NCBI RefSeq assembly: GCF_001997345.1
Contig: NZ_CP019606.1
Location: forward strand, 2,480,001 to 2,544,000
Direction of reading: 5' to 3'
Origin: Tessaracoccus aquimaris
GTDB lineage: Bacteria > Actinomycetota > Actinomycetes > Propionibacteriales > Propionibacteriaceae
DNA length: 64,000 nucleotides
Shown here: piece by piece, positions 28,606 through 38,625 of the stretch
Layout of the letters: each line of letters starts with the position of its first letter
How positions within the stretch are numbered: the stretch's first letter is position 1
Translations under genes and position numbers: made by a program
The notes under the pieces: generated by a model
Database searches by the model: none
Told to the model about the DNA's origin: nothing
The model's input: only the letters and a program-made list of their open reading frames with translations

Positions 28606-29205
28606 ATGACCGAACCAAGCAAGTGGACCCGCATCATCGAGGCCGACCCCGACCACTCCCGCCGCTACATCGAACGGTTCAAGGTGATGGAGGCAGCAGG
28701 TCACGACCTCGCGGGCGAGGTCCGCACCGTCGACGCGATGGTGCCGCGTGGGTCCCGGATCCTCGACGCGGGCAGCGGGCCCGGCCGGGTCGGCGGCAGG
28801 CTGCACGCGCTCGGGCACACCGTCGTCGGCATCGACGTCGACCCTGCCCTCATTGCGGCCGCGGAGCGCGACTACCCGGGTCCGACGTGGCTGGTGGGCG
28901 ACTTGGCGGAGATGGACCTGCCGGAGCGGGGCATCGACGAGGGCTTCGACGTGATCGTCTCGGCGGGCAACGTGATGGGCTTCCTCGCGCCGTCGACCCG
29001 CGTCGAGGTGCTGCGCCGGTTCAGGGCGCACCTGCGCCTCGACGGTCGCGTCGTCCTTGGCTTCGGTGCGGGCCGCGGCTACGAGTTCGCGCAGTTCTTC
29101 GCAGACGTCGAGGAGTCGGGCCTCGAACTGGACCTCGCGCTGTCGACCTGGGACCTTCGCCCGTTCAAGGCTGACTCGGACTTCATCGTCGCCATTCTGC
29201 GGTGA
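28606..29205 (+). CDS. Class I SAM-dependent methyltransferase
   Basis: 199 residues from ATG 28606 (MTEPSKWTRIIEADPDHSRR); the frame upstream runs through the repeat and is not coding. Motif I SRILDAGSGPGRVGG, motif II VVGIDVDPALI, motif III DLAEMDL and motif IV FDVIVSAGNVMGF are all present. Substrate is unknown. A small-molecule methyltransferase is most likely. Confidence 0.85.
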   Translation: MTEPSKWTRIIEADPDHSRRYIERFKVMEAAGHDLAGEVRTVDAMVPRGSRILDAGSGPGRVGGRLHALGHTVVGIDVDPALIAAAERDYPGPTWLVGDLAEMDLPERGIDEGFDVIVSAGNVMGFLAPSTRVEVLRRFRAHLRLDGRVVLGFGAGRGYEFAQFFADVEESGLELDLALSTWDLRPFKADSDFIVAILR

Positions 29206-29371
29206 CCGACTGACGGCTCGGAGGGGCCCGCACCGCTTCGGCAACGCCTCTCGCAGGCAGTCGGCCACCTGCCGCCGCTCGCTGAGCCGGTCGAAGGGCC
29301 CGAGCACTGGAGCGGTCCCCATGGCCCGGTCGTCCTCGCCTGCGCTGGTGGTTGACGGGCGGTGGGCGCAC

Positions 29372-29600
29372 GGACCCCTCGACAGGCTCAGGGAACGGCA
29401 ACAGGCTCACGGAACGGCGACAGGCTCGGACCCCTCGACAGGCTCAGGGAACGGCAACAGGCTCACGGAACGGCGACAGGCTCGGACCCCTCGACAGGCT
29501 CAGGGAACGGCAACAGGCTCACGGAACGGCGACAGGCTCGGACCCCTCGACAGGCTCAGGGAACGACTGCCGGGGAACGGCGACAGGCCCAGGGACGCGA
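29372..29600. repeat. 56-bp tandem repeat (CCCTCGACAGGCTCAGGGAACG family)
   Basis: Three identical 56-bp units begin GGACCCCTCGACAGG at 29372, 29428 and 29484, with a partial fourth at 29540. Each unit holds one long TCGACAGGCTCAGGGAACGG core and two shortened ACAGGCTC(A/G)CGGAACGG or equivalents. Degenerate remnants extend to about 29640. Confidence 0.88.
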
Positions 29601-29674
29601 CAGGCTTGGGCCCCTGGAAGGCTCGGCGACGGCGACGGCGACTGCAGACTGGGGACAAGCCCCAGCTCGCACTG

Positions 29675-32158
29675 TCAGCCGATGATGCCGCGCCTTCTGG
29701 CCTCCTGCACAGCTCCCTCGCGGCTTCCCGAGACCCCAAGTTTGCGCATCAGGGACTTGAGTTGGGTCTTGACGGTGTTGACGCTGACATAGTCGCGCTC
29801 CGCGATCTGGGGCAACGTCAGGCCAAGGGCGATGCCCTGAAGGATCATCTTCTCGCGCCTAGTCAGCGGGGCCGAGGTCTGGGCCGGGCCCTCAACCTCC
29901 ACACCCGGATCCGGCGCGCCGACAAGTCGCACGACCGCCGCCGAGTTGGGATGGTTCGCCGCCCTGGCCGCCGTGGCGACGCCGCGCAGCAGTGCCCGGT
30001 CGGAGGCCGACATCAGCCGCACCGCGAACCCGCTTGCCCATGAACCGGTGCCCGCCAGGGCCGCTACGAGGCTCGTAAAGGCGCCGTCGTGGTCACCGTG
30101 GCGCGCCCGCTGCACCGCCTCCATGACCAGCCTCAGCCCCTGGGCCCGGACGCCGATCCGCGCCCGCGGGAAGGTCATCACCACCTCGTTGCCCGCCGCC
30201 AGATCGCAGAGGGCAACGGCGACGGGACGAAGCGCGTGCCCCTCCGGGAGGGAGTTGGCCTGGCGGTAGGCACCGTCGAGGTCCCCGCAGGCGATCAACA
30301 CCTGGGTGCCCATCACCGTCACCGCGACGTCGGCGCCGAGCAGGGGCTCGCGCTGCGACACGCGCCCGAACCTCCGCGCGGCCTTTGCGCTCTCGTCGTT
30401 CAGCAGTAGGGCCGCCAGGTAGGCGGTCACGATGAGCGCCCGCTCGGGCGGCTCGGCATACCCGGAACGGGGCAGCGGCCCCGAGAGGTAGGGCTCGAGG
30501 AGGTCGACGACGTCGGCCTGACGTTCGTGATCGAGCAGGAGCCAGGCGGCCGCGGCGGGCCCGATCTCGGCCGCGAGTCGGGCCGCCTCCGTCGCGTCGC
30601 CGCCCGTCGGAATGAACTCCGCATGCTTCTCGGACAGCAGGTAGCCCTCGATCGCCCGCAGGGTGACCAGGTGTCGAGGGTCGGGCTCACCGGGGGTCTT
30701 GAAGATCAACTCGCGCGCCGCGACGTACTCCCCCTCGTGGATGAGTAGTCGGAGCACCTGCGGGAGAAGGTGAACCCATTCCTGCGGCTCCATGGCATCG
30801 AGGTACGCGAGGATGCCCGTCATGGCGTCCATGAGTCCGCCGCGGTCACCGAGGATCGCCGCGGCCTGGGCACAGACGAGGTCCACCTGGAGCGAAGCCT
30901 CACCACGACGACGTCCGGCCAGTCCGGCCAGGAGTCCCTCGCACTCAGAACTCCAGCCTCGACGCTCGAGCCTGCTGAACACCCACAGCGCCGCGACCAG
31001 AGGAAACCGGTCGGGCGAGGGAGGACTCGTCGCGAGAATCGAGTCGACCACGCCGTCCGGGATCGCCATCGCCGCCTCCGCGAACCGCTCAACGAGAATG
31101 CGTTCGGCGCCGCCCCAGTCCCCCGCGAGCAGGCGCTGCCACAGTTCCGCGCGCCGCTCGCCGAGGAGCAGCAGACGGTCCGCCAGGTCGAGCCGGGTCT
31201 CGGCCGCCACGCCGTGGAACTCGCGGGAGAGATGCCAGAAGCTCGGGCTCCATTCGATGAGTTCCCGGTCGGTCGCCGACGGCACCGTCACGCCGGGGAT
31301 CTGGACGTACTCGTCGACGACCTGCGTCGCCTTGGCCCCGAGCAGCCGACCCGCGAGTGACGGGCTGAGTTCAGGCATCAGCGAGAGGGTTCGCCAGGCG
31401 ACGTTCTGCCCTGTCTCCGGGTAGGGCGGCAGCAGGTTCGTGCTGATGTCGAGGGTGACGGCGACCGCGTCGAGGAGCGCCTGAGGGATCAGGTCGGCCC
31501 GACGCGGGTCCTCTCCCATCCGCTCGAACGAGTAAACGGTGGCCGCGACGCCGCCCCTCAGCAGGTTCCAGCAGGCGTCCAGGGTGCGCCCTGGCATGCT
31601 CTCACCGAACCATCTGGTCCCCAGCTCGACGACCTCGGGTCGGGTGAATGCCAGGTCGCCCGCGGACAGGTGGACCATCATTCCCGCCGGCACCCGCGGC
31701 GTCGGCGCGTCGGCAGAGGCGGTGAGGAAGCGGAAGCCCGGGTGCTCCCCGAAGAGGCCGCACAGCGGGTCGAGGTCCTGGGCCAGGTCGCACCAGTCGA
31801 TGTCGTCGATGATGATCAGCGCGCGGTCCAGGTCTCGGACCTTGTCGCGAATGTAGTCTGCGAGGACGGTCGGATCGGCGAGCCGTTCATCCAGCGCCAC
31901 CAGCACCGTCGGGAGCCCTCCGAGCCGCGCGGCCTCGAGGCATTGCCGCAGCAGCGTCGACTTCCCCATGCCTGTCGTGCCGTGCACCGCGACCCACTGC
32001 TCTGGGGCGTCGAGGATGCGGCCGATCAGTCGCGGGCGATCCAGCATCACCTTCGGGGCGCCGCCTCGAAAAAGTCGACGCCAGCGCCTGCCGGGCATGG
32101 AGGTGTCGACCAGACTCACCGTCACTTCCTCTCTCTGCGACCGCGGGCCTGCGTTCAT
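29675..32158 (-). CDS. STAND-type LuxR-family transcription regulator (MalT-like)
   Basis: 827 residues. The N-terminus has a P-loop (VHGTTGMGKSTLLRQC) and Walker-B-like ALIIIDDIDWCD, then a long helical, probably TPR-like sensor region, and a C-terminal LuxR helix-turn-helix (LTRREKMILQGIALGL, QIAERDYVSVNTVKTQLKS). This is the MalT/LAL plan: an ATP-dependent switch that binds DNA when an inducer is sensed. The ligand is unknown. A link to the starch and maltodextrin genes is possible but not shown. The start ATG at 32158 could instead be one of the later ones. Confidence 0.88.
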   Translation of the reverse strand: MNAGPRSQREEVTVSLVDTSMPGRRWRRLFRGGAPKVMLDRPRLIGRILDAPEQWVAVHGTTGMGKSTLLRQCLEAARLGGLPTVLVALDERLADPTVLADYIRDKVRDLDRALIIIDDIDWCDLAQDLDPLCGLFGEHPGFRFLTASADAPTPRVPAGMMVHLSAGDLAFTRPEVVELGTRWFGESMPGRTLDACWNLLRGGVAATVYSFERMGEDPRRADLIPQALLDAVAVTLDISTNLLPPYPETGQNVAWRTLSLMPELSPSLAGRLLGAKATQVVDEYVQIPGVTVPSATDRELIEWSPSFWHLSREFHGVAAETRLDLADRLLLLGERRAELWQRLLAGDWGGAERILVERFAEAAMAIPDGVVDSILATSPPSPDRFPLVAALWVFSRLERRGWSSECEGLLAGLAGRRRGEASLQVDLVCAQAAAILGDRGGLMDAMTGILAYLDAMEPQEWVHLLPQVLRLLIHEGEYVAARELIFKTPGEPDPRHLVTLRAIEGYLLSEKHAEFIPTGGDATEAARLAAEIGPAAAAWLLLDHERQADVVDLLEPYLSGPLPRSGYAEPPERALIVTAYLAALLLNDESAKAARRFGRVSQREPLLGADVAVTVMGTQVLIACGDLDGAYRQANSLPEGHALRPVAVALCDLAAGNEVVMTFPRARIGVRAQGLRLVMEAVQRARHGDHDGAFTSLVAALAGTGSWASGFAVRLMSASDRALLRGVATAARAANHPNSAAVVRLVGAPDPGVEVEGPAQTSAPLTRREKMILQGIALGLTLPQIAERDYVSVNTVKTQLKSLMRKLGVSGSREGAVQEARRRGIIG

Positions 32159-32217
32159 GCACTGCCCCTCGTACTGGTGCTATTTACACGACTTACGACC
32201 TCGGACATAATCGCGAA

Positions 32218-32254
32218 AGGTTCTGCCCTCGGCTCATCGCCGAGGGCAGAACCT
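32218..32254 (-). terminator. 16-bp perfect hairpin just upstream of the LuxR-type gene
   Basis: AGGTTCTGCCCTCGGC / GCCGAGGGCAGAACCT with a 5-base loop. It lies 60 bases before the regulator's start, 508 bases after the dedA stop, so it could be the dedA terminator or a leader attenuator of the regulator. Confidence 0.55.
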
Positions 32255-32762
32255 CTGCAACACCCTGAGTGTTTCTCTAGAACGCTCAGTTCGCCGCCGC
32301 GGGTCGCAGCTGCGACCCACACCCGGCCGGGATCCGGACGGGCTCCACGCGTGGTGTTCGTGGAGGGCGGCGCCACCGCCTGCATCTCAGCAATGCAGGC
32401 CCGGTTTGCGTACAGGGGGGGACGTGCGCTGACCGTGGTGGCGGACCGGGATGTGACGCGGCGCGATTGCCCCGGGCGTCACAGGTGTCCGACCGTTGAA
32501 CCCGTCAAGCGTGAGGCGCTGAAGTTTCCTGCTGGACACTTCGGCCTCTCTCGACGGTTCCTCCGAGTCGGACAACCGGAAGGATTCCACAGAAAGAGTG
32601 GGACAAAACCGCATTTGTCGCCCCGTTGGCGCTTTTCACCCACCAAATCACCCGTTTGCACAACAGTTGAGCGGTACGCCTCGCTCGAGGATGCAGGCGC
32701 TGGCGCCGAGCGTCAGGAGACCATCCGACGGCGCAGGAGTCGGGCACGTGGGCGTCGTCGCC
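32255..32762. other. Non-coding gap of ~500 bp, nothing recognised
   Basis: Short open frames here have no start context or recognisable product. The 32580-32670 part is less GC-rich than its surroundings. A regulatory RNA or promoter region of the LuxR gene is possible. Confidence 0.4.
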
Positions 32763-33701
32763 TCACCGACCCTTCTGTGCAGCCTCTTCCTTGGCCTTCT
32801 TGGATGCGCGCCAGTAGGTCGTCACGATGATGACAACGACGAGACCGATCGCGACGTAGCCTGCGATCTTGGCGTACCAGTCGAGGACGGCGACGGCGCC
32901 CTCACCCAACTGCCAGCCGAGCACGAAGTAGCCGATCAACCAGAGCGTCGATGCGATGTAGTCGTAGATCAGGAACCGCTTGAGGCTCATGTTCGAGGCG
33001 CCTGCCAGCACGAAGACGACCTGCATCAGCGGCAGCGGCATCGGGATGTAGGCAATCAGGAAGCCAATGGGGCCGAGCTTGTCGGCCCACCGCTCTGCGC
33101 GTTCGTAGTTGCGGGCGGCGCGCTTCGACTGGCCCGCCCACACCTCGATCATTCCCCGTCCCCACAGCTTGCCCGCCCACCAGTAGATCCAGTCGAACTT
33201 CAGGCTGAGGATCGAGGAGACGATCAACACGATCGGCCAGTGCGGCATCGCGCCGGTGGAGGCGACGGCGCCGCTCGCGGCGACCGCGGTGCGACCTCCG
33301 GTCAGCATCGCCAGCAAGTCGGGGGCGATCGGCAGCAGCCAGGCGCGAACCGGGATGAGGATGAGGCTGAACACGGCCACCACACCGAACCAGGTGAGGC
33401 AGGCATAGTCGGATCGGCCGGGCTTCTTCTTCCACGGCATGCCGTCGGCCTCCCACCAGGCATCCTCCTCCGACTCATCCTCGGAGCCGGCGTCTGCCGG
33501 ATCGGCCACCTCGCCCACCGCGAACGGGTCCGCCGCCTCGACGCCCGAGTGGGAGGGCAGAGCCACGTCCTGGTCCATCAGGTACGGGTCGTCGACCCGC
33601 TCGGCAGGTACCGGGACGCCCGCGGATGGGTCGAGCCTCGTGTCGTCGGCGCTGGGCGCCGGGGTCCGCGGCTCGCGCGCGTCGTCTGGGGTCTCGGTCA
33701 C
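32763..33701 (-). CDS. DedA/VTT-domain membrane protein
   Basis: 312 residues. After an ~85-residue acidic, Pro-rich cytoplasmic N-terminus there are several membrane spans; GPIGFLIAYIPMPLPLMQVV, FVLAGASNMSLKRF and LIYDYIASTLWL carry the SNARE-associated (VTT) signature of DedA proteins. These transport or flip undecaprenyl phosphate or other lipids and affect proton motive force. The acidic extension is longer than in E. coli DedA. No operon partner. Confidence 0.82.
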   Translation of the reverse strand: MTETPDDAREPRTPAPSADDTRLDPSAGVPVPAERVDDPYLMDQDVALPSHSGVEAADPFAVGEVADPADAGSEDESEEDAWWEADGMPWKKKPGRSDYACLTWFGVVAVFSLILIPVRAWLLPIAPDLLAMLTGGRTAVAASGAVASTGAMPHWPIVLIVSSILSLKFDWIYWWAGKLWGRGMIEVWAGQSKRAARNYERAERWADKLGPIGFLIAYIPMPLPLMQVVFVLAGASNMSLKRFLIYDYIASTLWLIGYFVLGWQLGEGAVAVLDWYAKIAGYVAIGLVVVIIVTTYWRASKKAKEEAAQKGR

Positions 33702-33763
33702 GGCTGAATGCTACGTCACGCCACCCCGAGGGCCGCGCGGCGACCTCACCCTTTGGTACAGAC

Positions 33764-33790
33764 CTTGCCAGCGCCGAACCCCCTGGCAAG
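33764..33790. other. Small hairpin upstream of the dedA gene
   Basis: CTTGCCAG / CTGGCAAG with an 11-base loop, in the gap between the divergent dedA and ABC-ATPase genes. Unknown role. Confidence 0.35.
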
Positions 33791-33930
33791 GCGAGGGCCT
33801 GAGGCCCGGGTCTCGGGTCCGGCAGCAGCCCGGAAATCCGCCAGTTGAGCGATGCGCGTCCCCGCTGCCGCCAAGCGAAGGCGGCGTCCGCGCGGGCCTG
33901 GATCTGGATGGCCGGAATACGAACGGCATA

Positions 33931-33940
33931 TGAACGATCA
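33931..33940. promoter_or_regulatory. TGAACGATCA motif upstream of the ABC ATPase
   Basis: The same 10-mer as before the amylase-pullulanase, inside GCATATGAACGATCAAAG, 183 bases before the ATPase start. Flanking CCGGAAT (33912-33918) and ATTCCGG (33954-33960) form a wider inverted repeat. Candidate shared operator. Confidence 0.4.
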
Positions 33941-34037
33941 AAGTCAGTGCGGCATTCCGGCGTGTCGGACATCGGGCCCGTTTCCAAACCTGAACCTGCA
34001 GTAGACGCCGAACTCAGGGGGTGTAAAGTCCCTTCCA

Positions 34038-34061
34038 GGAACACCTAAACAACTAGGTTCC
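34038..34061. other. Imperfect leader hairpin before the ABC ATPase
   Basis: GGAACACCTA / TAGGTTCC with a 6-base loop, about 50 bases before the start codon. Could be a leader structure or operator; not classified. Confidence 0.35.
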
Positions 34062-34113
34062 AATCCACTACGGATCGTCGGGCACGTACCTGCCCGTGGA
34101 AAGGAAATGTGGC

Positions 34114-35205
<1,092 letters not shown>

Positions 35206-35221
35206 TCATCTGAACGTCACA

Positions 35222-35255
35222 CACGAGGGGCCCGGGTTCTCCCGGGCCCCTCGTG
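35222..35255 (+). terminator. Terminator of the ABC ATPase gene
   Basis: Perfect 15-bp stem CACGAGGGGCCCGGG / CCCGGGCCCCTCGTG with loop TTCT, 17 bases after the stop. Confidence 0.88.
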
Positions 35256-35274
35256 CTGTGTTCGGATGGTTCCG

Positions 35275-35352
35275 TGAGCATGTTCCGCTGCTCGTCGCGG
35301 CGAATGGCAGATGTGAGCGTTCGCATCGCAAACGAGCGACGGAACATGCTCA
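35275..35352. repeat. Terminal-inverted-repeat element, copy 4 of 7
   Basis: 78 bp, arms TGAGCATGTTCCG / CGGAACATGCTCA; the inner GCTCGTCGC matches GCAAACGAGC. It lies just after the ATPase terminator, so it is not needed for termination there. Confidence 0.8.
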
Positions 35353-35418
35353 TCGCGAAACGGGCGAAGGGCTGGTTCGCCAGTGGCCGTAAGATCCTCG
35401 GAGGAGAAGGGAGCCTCG

Positions 35419-36588
35419 ATGGCGGAACTCGGACGGTGGACGCAGGGCATGCGCACCGGGCTCGGTGAGGACCCGACGCACGGAGCGGTCGTGCCTCCCA
35501 TCTATCTGAGCACCAACTACACCTTCGAGGGCATCGGCGAACCCCGCGCCTACGACTACTCCCGTTCGGCGAACCCCACCCGCGACCACCTCAACGACGC
35601 GATCGCCGTCCTGGAGGGCGGCGCCGGCGCGACGGCGGTGTCGACCGGCCTGGCGGCCATCACCCTGGTCGCCGAGGCGTTCGTGCCCAGCGGCAGACGC
35701 GTCGTCGTCCAGCACGACGCCTACGGCGGCACCTGGCGACTCTTCACGTTCCTGGCCGAGCAGGGCAGGCTCGAGGTCGACTTCGTCGACTTCAACGACG
35801 ACGAGGCGCTCGGTGCCGCGCTCGCCCTCTCCCCCGCCCTGGTCTGGATCGAGACGCCGTCCAACCCGCTGCTGCGGATCACCGACATCCGCAAGGTCGC
35901 CGACGCCGCGCACGCCGTCGGCGCGATGGTCGCGGCAGACAACACGTTCCTCTCGCCGCTGTACCAGCGCCCCCTGGAGCACGGCGCCGACATCGTGGTG
36001 CACTCCACCACCAAGTTCATCAACGGCCACTCCGACGTCGTCGGGGGCGTCGCCGTCGCGGCCGAACAGGACGTCCACGACCGACTCCGGCTCTGGGCCA
36101 ACGCGCTCGGCCTCACCGGGAGCGCGTTCGACGCGTACCTGACGCTGCGCGGGCTGCGCACCCTCGACGCCCGGATGCGGGTCCACACGTCCAACACCGA
36201 GGCGCTCGTCGACCTGCTGCGCGACCACCCCGCGGTCGCCGCGCTGTACTACCCCGGGCTGCCCGGGCATCCCGGAAACGACGTCGCACGGCGGCAGCAG
36301 ACGGGCATGGGCTCTCTGCTCGCCCTCGAACTGCACGGCGGACGCCCCGCCGCGGAGGCCTTCCTCGACGGGCTGCAGATCTTCCATCTTGCCGAGTCCC
36401 TCGGGGGCGTCGAGTCGCTGATCTGCCACCCTGCGTCGATGACGCACGCGGGCATGACGCCCGAGGCGCGCGCCACGGCGGGCATCGGCGACGGACTGCT
36501 TCGCCTGAGCGTCGGGGTCGAGTCGGCCGACGACCTGGTCGCCGTCGTCGGCGAGGCCCTCGAACGTGCCGCACGGAGCCAGGGATAG
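35419..36588 (+). CDS. metB: Trans-sulfuration enzyme (cystathionine gamma-synthase type)
   Basis: 389 residues; ATG 35419 with GGGAG 6 bases upstream. Fold-type I PLP enzyme of the Cys/Met family: SNPTRDHLN, AYGGTWRLF, WIETPSNPLLRI, ADNTFLSPLYQRP and the PLP lysine in HSTTKFINGHSD. It joins cysteine to an activated homoserine, or cleaves cystathionine; synthase versus beta-lyase versus gamma-lyase cannot be settled from sequence alone. The stop is 2 bases before the next gene, so they form an operon with the DUF4032 gene. Confidence 0.86.
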   Translation: MAELGRWTQGMRTGLGEDPTHGAVVPPIYLSTNYTFEGIGEPRAYDYSRSANPTRDHLNDAIAVLEGGAGATAVSTGLAAITLVAEAFVPSGRRVVVQHDAYGGTWRLFTFLAEQGRLEVDFVDFNDDEALGAALALSPALVWIETPSNPLLRITDIRKVADAAHAVGAMVAADNTFLSPLYQRPLEHGADIVVHSTTKFINGHSDVVGGVAVAAEQDVHDRLRLWANALGLTGSAFDAYLTLRGLRTLDARMRVHTSNTEALVDLLRDHPAVAALYYPGLPGHPGNDVARRQQTGMGSLLALELHGGRPAAEAFLDGLQIFHLAESLGGVESLICHPASMTHAGMTPEARATAGIGDGLLRLSVGVESADDLVAVVGEALERAARSQG

Positions 36589-36590
36589 CG

Positions 36591-36998
36591 ATGCTCGATC
36601 TGTCGCTCGCGCTCGAACTCAGGTCGGCCGGCCTCGCTTGGCGGCCGACGGCAGGCGACCGGTTCGCGGTCACCCGCACCGAGATGCTCGACGACGTCTT
36701 CCACCTGGCCGACATGGTCGTCGAGGCGCGTCGGTTGGAGGCGGGCACGATCTTCGCGTTCAACGGCACCACCGAATGGGCCCTGGACTCGGTCGCGCAG
36801 GACGACACCGTCTGGCTCCCGTACGAGCGACAGTTGCGCGAGGCGCTAGGCGACCGGTTCGCGTCGCTGCGGCGCGACGCGGCCGGGTTCGTCGTCACGC
36901 TCGACGACGGGTCGATGCACCGCGACGCCGAGCCAGAGAACGCTTACGGGCGGGCGCTCCTGGCGACGCTGACACCGCCTCATGATTCGGCACAGTAG
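36591..36998 (+). CDS. Conserved small protein, unknown function
   Basis: 135 residues. Compact alpha/beta protein with AGLAWRPTAGDRFAV, HLADMVVEARRLEAG, FAFNGTTEWALDSV and VWLPYERQLREALGDRF. No catalytic motif or membrane span. Homologues are sometimes labelled pilus assembly protein CpaE with no real basis. It is the middle gene of the metB-unknown-DUF4032 operon. Function unknown. Confidence 0.75.
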   Translation: MLDLSLALELRSAGLAWRPTAGDRFAVTRTEMLDDVFHLADMVVEARRLEAGTIFAFNGTTEWALDSVAQDDTVWLPYERQLREALGDRFASLRRDAAGFVVTLDDGSMHRDAEPENAYGRALLATLTPPHDSAQ

Positions 36999-37007
36999 GC
37001 TGGGGCC

Positions 37008-38402
37008 GTGCCCAGATTCCTCGCCGCCAAGCCCGATGCCGACCTGATCCGGCTTCCGTGGCAGCTGCCGCTGGCGGAATGGCCGACGAACCATCTCGTC
37101 GCCCTCCCGCGGGGTATTTCGCGCCACGTCGTGCGCTTCCTGCAGGTCGGCGACGACATCCTGGCCGCCAAGGAGATCCTCGAAGAGGTCGCCGTCCAGG
37201 AGTACCGCCTGCTGACCGAGCTGAAGCGGCTCGGGGTCCCGTCCGTCGAGCCGATCGGCGTGGTGATGGGGCGCGTCGACGCCGAGGGGGATCCGCTCGA
37301 CCCGGTGCTTCTCACCAGGCACCTGCCGTTCTCGCTCCCCTACCGCTCGCTGTTCTACCCCGGCGTCAAGCACGAGACGGTCAACCGACTGCTCGACGCG
37401 ATGGTCGTGCTGTTCGTGCGGCTCCACCTGACCGGCTTCTACTGGGGCGACGTGTCGCTGTCGAACATCTTGTTCCGACGCGACGCGGGCGAGTTCGCCG
37501 CCTACCTCGTCGACGCCGAGACGGGCGAACTGCACGACCAACTGACCGACGGACAACGCCGCCACGACCTCCAGATCGCCCGCACCAACCTGTACGGCGA
37601 GTTCCTCGACCTCGAGGCCGGCGGCATCCTCGACCCGTCGCTGAACCCGGAGTGGCTCGTCAACACCATCGAGGAGCGCTACCACCAGTTGTGGGCCGAA
37701 CTGACCGGCGTCGAGGAGTTCGACGAGTCCGAGATGTACCGGTTGGAGGGTCGCGTCCGGCGGCTCAACGCCCTTGGCTTCGACGTCGCCGAGATCGACG
37801 TGGACGCCTCACCCGACGGTCGCACCATCAAGATGCGCCCGAAGGTCGTCGACGCTGGCCACCACACCCGGCGGTTGATGCGCCTCACCGGCCTCGACGC
37901 CGAGGAGCACCAGGCTCGTCGGCTGCTCAACGACATGGACACGTTCCGCGCCAAGTACGCCCCGCACGTGCCCGAGTCGGTCGCGGCACACAAGTGGCTC
38001 GTCGAGGTGTTCGAGCCCGCCGTCAACCGGATCCCCGCGCACCTTCGGAGCAAACGCGACGCGGCGCAGTTCTTCCACGAGGTGCTCGACTACCGCTGGT
38101 ACCAGTCGCAGCGCGAGAACCGCGAGGTGCCGACCCCGGAGGCGGCAAGCGGCTACATCAGCGAGATCCTCACGACGCTGCCCGATGAGCAGATGGGCGA
38201 CCTTGAGCCCGTCACCGGGGAACTGGTCGACAAGTACGACCCGTCGAAGGGCTATGTCGACCATGACGACGAGGACAAGCCGTACGACCCGTGGGAGGAC
38301 GAGGCGAATGCCCCCGACGTCCCCGTGATGCAGGGCCTCGACATCGCCGCGCTGCGCGCCAAGGCAGCCGCGAAGGCGGAGGCCAAGGCCAAGAAGGGCT
38401 GA
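37008..38402 (+). CDS. DUF4032 protein with kinase-like N-terminal part
   Basis: 464 residues, GTG start at 37008. The N-terminal half keeps phosphotransferase-like motifs: VAVQEYRLLTELKRLGVPS, then HLTGFYWGDVSLSNILF (H-x-GD-xxxxN catalytic-loop pattern) and YLVDAETGELH (metal-binding Asp), resembling Kdo/RIO-like kinases. The second half matches DUF4032 (GHHTRRLMRLTGLDAEEHQ, FRAKYAPHVPES, DYRWYQSQRENREVP), ending in an acidic and then Ala/Lys-rich tail. No substrate is known. Cytoplasmic. Confidence 0.85.
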   Translation: MPRFLAAKPDADLIRLPWQLPLAEWPTNHLVALPRGISRHVVRFLQVGDDILAAKEILEEVAVQEYRLLTELKRLGVPSVEPIGVVMGRVDAEGDPLDPVLLTRHLPFSLPYRSLFYPGVKHETVNRLLDAMVVLFVRLHLTGFYWGDVSLSNILFRRDAGEFAAYLVDAETGELHDQLTDGQRRHDLQIARTNLYGEFLDLEAGGILDPSLNPEWLVNTIEERYHQLWAELTGVEEFDESEMYRLEGRVRRLNALGFDVAEIDVDASPDGRTIKMRPKVVDAGHHTRRLMRLTGLDAEEHQARRLLNDMDTFRAKYAPHVPESVAAHKWLVEVFEPAVNRIPAHLRSKRDAAQFFHEVLDYRWYQSQRENREVPTPEAASGYISEILTTLPDEQMGDLEPVTGELVDKYDPSKGYVDHDDEDKPYDPWEDEANAPDVPVMQGLDIAALRAKAAAKAEAKAKKG

Positions 38403-38451
38403 CTGCGCCCCGGTCCCGTTGTGGGTTGCCGTGGCGTCGGGCGGGTCATGA

Positions 38452-38532
38452 TTTGAGCATGTTTGGTCGCTCGTTTCGCGACACGCCGAGGTTTCGCGGC
38501 TCACGGGCCAACGAGTTACCAAACATGCTCAA
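38452..38532. repeat. Terminal-inverted-repeat element, copy 5 of 7
   Basis: 81 bp, arms TTTGAGCATGTTTGG / CCAAACATGCTCAA, inner CGCTCGTTT / ACGAGTT. Between the DUF4032 and MerR genes. Confidence 0.8.
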
Positions 38533-38587
38533 CGCCAGACCAGGGCCGAGCACTCGGGTCGACGCGTTGCCGATATCTGTCCGGCTC

Positions 38588-38609
38588 TTGACCCTCACAC
38601 CGTGTGAGG
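38588..38609. promoter_or_regulatory. MerR-family operator-promoter
   Basis: TTGACC (38588-38593) fused to the perfect palindrome CCTCACAC-C-GTGTGAGG (38593-38609), the CCTCACGY-type architecture of TipA/SoxR-like MerR promoters, 16 bases upstream of the merR ATG. Suggests autoregulation. Confidence 0.75.
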
Positions 38610-38625
38610 CACCAAGGTGGTGTCC

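Noticed and set aside
32155..32661. Small minus-strand frames in the gap before the LuxR gene
   Set aside because: No ribosome sites and no recognisable products.
35275..35352. Inverted-repeat element as terminator of the ABC ATPase gene
   Set aside because: A perfect 15-bp terminator already lies between the gene and the element.
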